Shown piece by piece: positions 34,268 through 36,501 of a DNA stretch of 36,501 nucleotides. The position numbers were made by a program, and so were the translations under genes. The notes below the pieces were generated by a model. That model did not search any database. It saw only the letters and a program-made list of their open reading frames with translations, and was not told where the DNA came from. Numbering within the stretch: position 1 is the first letter of the stretch; each line of letters opens with the position of its first letter. Source of the DNA: Acidimicrobiia bacterium (GTDB lineage: Bacteria; Actinomycetota; Acidimicrobiia; Spongiisociales; Spongiisociaceae); contig VXMP01000050.1 of assembly GCA_009841075.1 (NCBI GenBank), positions 1-36,501 on the forward strand, given 5' to 3'.

Positions 34268-35974
34268 TTGAGAAGATACTCTAACCCTACCCCCACCACT
34301 ATCTCAGGATCATCCCTACCCGTAGCGGTCCTGATGGTTATGGCGATGCTACTTGCCGCCTGCTCAACCGGCGAATCTAACCAGACAAATGCATCAAACC
34401 AGGGAAACCCCACCTCCGCGCCCCCTCCCGGATCGCCCACAACGGCCACCTCGTCTCCCGGATCGTCCTCCACCGCCGCCGCCGTAGAATCTTCTACCTC
34501 GACAGATAGCCCTGACCCCACGGTTGCTCCGGAACCTGATCCCGAGATCGTGGAAACCACCCCACCCTCCTCTACCACCTCCACCACCCCGGTAAGGGAC
34601 TGTTCTCCCGCCCTACCCGAGGGCTTTTCCGTAACCGCTACCAATCCTCTATATACCTCGATCGAGGTGTCGGAAGCCGGGTTCCCATGTGCAGAGGAGG
34701 TGGGTCTGGCCTTCGCTACCAACCCGGCGGCCATCGCCTCCCTGTCCGCACTCGACTTCCAAGGCCCGCTGCTCCTGGTCGGGCAATGGTTCGATGATCG
34801 ACTGTTAAACGAGCTGGTCAGGCTGGCCCCGACTCGGCTTATCACCTCCGGCATCGACGAAGCCCTCCTCCGGCCCGCCCTTTCCGACCTCGGCCTCGAT
34901 CCGGTGATCTTGGATGTGGCGACGGATCCGAAGAACACGGTTTCCTTCCGAAACGCCGACTACCGCCGGGTTTGGCTGGTCGATCACCAAGAGAAGGTTG
35001 AGTCGCTCACCGCCATGGCCCACCAGGTCGGGGTGGGGGTGATTCCGGTGACCGGAGACCTGCGCGCTCTTCCCGAGCCATACCGATCGGCCATCAAGGG
35101 GGCGGACACGGTTGAATCGCTGTCGGATTTCGGGGAAGACCACTTCTGGCAACTCGAGGTGGTACGTCAAGCGGAAGAAATCCCCGGCGGCGGCCTTTTG
35201 ATGTTCGACTCCGGCCTGGATCGGCGTCTGGTAGCCCTATATGGCCATCCGATCACTTCCGCTCTGGGCGTTCTGGGAGAACAGGACGCCGAGCAGGGGA
35301 TCGAGCGGCTCCGGTCGGTCAGCGAGGGCTACGAAGCGGACGGGTACGTGGTGCTACCCACCTTCGAGATTATCGCCACGGTCGCCTCGGCGGGTGCGGG
35401 AGGTGACGGCAACTACTCGAACGAAACCGCCCGCGATGTGCTCCGGCCTTGGATCGAAACCGCCGCCGACAACGGGATCTATGTGGTACTCGACCTTCAG
35501 CCGGGACGGACCGACTTCCTCTCCCAGGCCAAGCTCTACGAGGAGTTCCTACGCCTTCCTCATGTGGGGCTGGCACTGGATCCGGAGTGGCGTCTCAAGC
35601 CCGACCAGGTTCATCTGCGCCAGATCGGGACGGTGGATGCTTCCGAGGTCAACCAGGTGGTGGATTGGCTGGCCGGGATAGTAAGGGAGGAGGTGCTACC
35701 CCAGAAACTCCTGATCGTCCACCAGTTCCGCTTCTCTATGATCACCAACCGCTCCCAGATCAAAACCCCGCCGGAGCTGGCCGTGCTTATCCAGATGGAC
35801 GGACAGGGAAGCCTCGGTTCCAAATACAACACCTGGAACGCCCTGACCAACGAGCCGGACGCCGACCAATTCCACTGGGGATGGAAGAACTTCTACGACG
35901 AGGACTCCCCCACCCCCACCCCGGATATTGTTCTTGACCTCGTCCCCCTACCGGTTTTCGTCTCCTACCAGTAG
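34268..35974 (+). CDS. secreted lipoprotein of unknown function, possible TIM-barrel C-terminal domain
   Basis: 568 aa from TTG 34268 (GGAG 7 nt upstream); earlier in-frame starts lie inside tRNA-Pro. A signal peptide with lipobox LLAAC makes Cys32 the lipid anchor. Residues 33-112 are a Ser/Thr/Pro-rich low-complexity linker, as expected for crossing a cell wall. Residues about 120-345 look alpha/beta and weakly recall cell-wall-binding-repeat-2 modules (LLLVGQW, APTRLITSGIDEALL). Residues 355-568 alternate strands and helices like a TIM barrel, with polar residues after strands: Asp409 (VVLDLQPGR), Asp438/Glu440 (LDPEW), His485 (VHQF), Asp511 (QMDGQG) and an aromatic-acidic end WGWKNFYDED (537-546). 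A glycan- or wall-directed enzyme is a guess. It stands alone, between two tRNA loci. Confidence 0.75.
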   Translation: MRRYSNPTPTTISGSSLPVAVLMVMAMLLAACSTGESNQTNASNQGNPTSAPPPGSPTTATSSPGSSSTAAAVESSTSTDSPDPTVAPEPDPEIVETTPPSSTTSTTPVRDCSPALPEGFSVTATNPLYTSIEVSEAGFPCAEEVGLAFATNPAAIASLSALDFQGPLLLVGQWFDDRLLNELVRLAPTRLITSGIDEALLRPALSDLGLDPVILDVATDPKNTVSFRNADYRRVWLVDHQEKVESLTAMAHQVGVGVIPVTGDLRALPEPYRSAIKGADTVESLSDFGEDHFWQLEVVRQAEEIPGGGLLMFDSGLDRRLVALYGHPITSALGVLGEQDAEQGIERLRSVSEGYEADGYVVLPTFEIIATVASAGAGGDGNYSNETARDVLRPWIETAADNGIYVVLDLQPGRTDFLSQAKLYEEFLRLPHVGLALDPEWRLKPDQVHLRQIGTVDASEVNQVVDWLAGIVREEVLPQKLLIVHQFRFSMITNRSQIKTPPELAVLIQMDGQGSLGSKYNTWNALTNEPDADQFHWGWKNFYDEDSPTPTPDIVLDLVPLPVFVSYQ

Positions 35975-35984
35975 AGCCGACCGG

Positions 35985-36066
35985 TGCGGGTGGAGGGACT
36001 CGAACCCCCACGGGCTAAGCCCACCAGGACCTAAACCTGGCGCGTCTACCTTTCCGCCACACCCGC
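35985..36066 (-). tRNA. tRNA-Leu (anticodon TAG)
   Basis: 82 nt type II tRNA with a variable arm. Acceptor stem GCGGGTG/CACCCGC. Anticodon stem CCAGG/CCTGG with loop TTTAGGT gives TAG (reads CUA and related codons). No encoded CCA. It converges on the lipoprotein gene, 10 nt away. A TAGAAT -10 box at 36092-36087 lies about 20 nt before its 5' end. Confidence 0.95.
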
Positions 36067-36086
36067 CGCCTCAAAAGCAAGCAATC

Positions 36087-36092
36087 ATTCTA
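36087..36092 (-). promoter_or_regulatory. -10 box of tRNA-Leu
   Basis: TAGAAT on the minus strand, 20 nt before the mature tRNA 5' end, predicting a short 5' leader for RNase P removal. No convincing -35 at 17 nt. Confidence 0.4.
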
Positions 36093-36136
36093 ACCTTAGG
36101 GATTACTCATTTCGGCAAAGGACAAGGGCGACGATT

Positions 36137-36229
36137 TTGAGGGAACCTTCCTACGACTTCGTGATAGTGGGCGGAGAATCGGCCGGATGCGTATTGGCCA
36201 ATCGGCTGAGCGCTGCACCCGCCAACTAG
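36137..36229 (+). pseudogene. N-terminal remnant of a GMC oxidoreductase
   Basis: 30 codons from TTG 36137 to TAG 36227-36229. The product contains DFVIVGGESAGCVLANRLSA, the FAD-binding start of glucose-methanol-choline oxidoreductases (usually VGGGSAGCVLANRLSA), with Glu in place of one glycine. Homology stops sharply after the PAN that normally precedes the VLLLEAG strand. No continuation is visible in other frames. This is a truncated gene, from a deletion, an insertion junction or a misassembly. Confidence 0.6.
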
Positions 36230-36285
36230 AGGGGTTGTTAAGTGGGCTTCTGCTATGCGCCTGAGCCGAAAACGCCAGGCTTTCG

Positions 36286-36314
36286 TTGATAAAGGCTAGA
36301 GTGCTTGCTACAGT
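36286..36314 (+). promoter_or_regulatory. SigA-type promoter of the terminal secreted-protein gene
   Basis: -35 TTGATA (36286-36291), 17-nt spacer, -10 TACAGT (36309-36314). This is the best two-box promoter in the window. The predicted leader is about 47 nt and ends in AAGGAG (36356-36361), 6 nt before the ATG. Confidence 0.6.
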
Positions 36315-36367
36315 TACACCCGGTAAAGGAAAACCTGACGGGCGGCCGCAATTTTAAGGAGAGTGCA

Positions 36368-36501
36368 ATGAATACATATCGAACGATTTCACCGAGGAAG
36401 GTGTTGGTGGCGTTCTGCGCCATGGCGGTCGCGGTGGCTACATTAACCGTCGGGGGGGGGGGGCGGGGGGGGGGGGGGGGGGGGTGGGGGGGGGGGGGGG
36501 G
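36368..36501 (+). CDS. secreted or membrane-anchored protein, 3' truncated at window end
   Basis: ATG 36368 with the strongest SD in the window. The first 28 codons encode MNTYRTISPRKV followed by the hydrophobic core LVAFCAMAVAVATLTV, a clear signal peptide or membrane anchor. The reading frame then runs into the poly-G tract, so no mature sequence is visible and no function can be given. The use of an SD contrasts with the many SD-less genes nearby. Confidence 0.5.
   Translation, partial: MNTYRTISPRKVLVAFCAMAVAVATLTVGGGGRGGGGGGWGGGG
36451..36501. other. poly-G tract, probable sequencing artefact at the contig end
   Basis: Fifty-one bases that are all G except one C and one T. Two-colour Illumina chemistry reads no signal as G, and assemblers can extend contig ends into such runs. 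The codons here should not be translated as real protein. Confidence 0.85.

Noticed and set aside
36200-36300. GTTAAGT near the GMC breakpoint as an integron attC core site
   Set aside because: GTTAAGT fits GTTRRRY, but no matching RYYYAAC partner or folded inverted arms were found at attC spacing.
36451-36501. Terminal G tract as a G-quadruplex or telomere-like end
   Set aside because: A nearly pure G run at the exact contig end is better explained by no-signal base calls.

Overview
This window is a chromosomal stretch of core housekeeping genes, almost certainly from a high-GC actinobacterium. The gene set tRNA cluster-tig-clpP-clpX-valS-folC-ndk / mreBCD-mrdA-rodA / rne-rplU-rpmA-obgE-proB / nadD-rsfS / leuS-comEA-comEC-holA follows the order known from Actinobacteria. 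An Acidimicrobiia-like lineage is my best guess because the full mre/rod set sits inside this block, but the class is inference. None of the six tRNA genes encodes its 3' CCA. Several genes lack a Shine-Dalgarno (SD) sequence and instead have a TANNNT box 6-8 nt before the start codon, as in leaderless actinobacterial transcripts. The last ~50 bases are an almost pure G run, which looks like a short-read artefact at a contig end.

Layout. 1-7.7 kb, minus strand: leuS, comEA, comEC, a pteridine-reductase-like SDR and holA. 7.7-9.7 kb, plus strand: a class I glutamine amidotransferase (PuuD-like) and a frameshifted Fic AMP-transferase gene whose promoter lies in an inverted repeat and whose 3' end runs into tRNA-Ala. 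9.66-11.3 kb, minus: tRNA-Ala, rsfS, nadD and a degenerate LytM/M23 protein. 11.5-14.4 kb, plus: trkA-trkH potassium uptake. 14.4-34.2 kb, minus: a long co-directional run that in transcription order is tRNA-Pro, Gly, Arg and His, tig, clpP, clpX, valS, folC, ndk, mreB, mreC, mreD, mrdA, rodA, rne, rplU, rpmA, obgE, proB and a VOC protein. 34.3-36.0 kb, plus: a secreted lipoprotein of unknown function, followed by a convergent tRNA-Leu. 36.1-36.5 kb: a 30-codon remnant of a GMC oxidoreductase, then a strong promoter and SD driving a secreted protein cut off by the poly-G end.

How it works together. The block joins protein quality control (trigger factor, ClpXP), tRNA charging (LeuRS, ValRS), ribosome biogenesis (L21, L27, ObgE, RsfS), RNA decay (RNase E/G), cell elongation (MreBCD, PBP2, RodA), nucleotide and cofactor supply (Ndk, FolC, NadD), DNA uptake (ComEA/ComEC) and the replication clamp loader (HolA). 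The most distinctive items are regulatory or accessory: the fic operator and frameshift, the long structured leader of rne, a possible non-canonical mreC start, a repeated SD-like module before valS, and the unknown lipoprotein. I found no CRISPR array, insertion sequence, prophage or clear novel multigene system.
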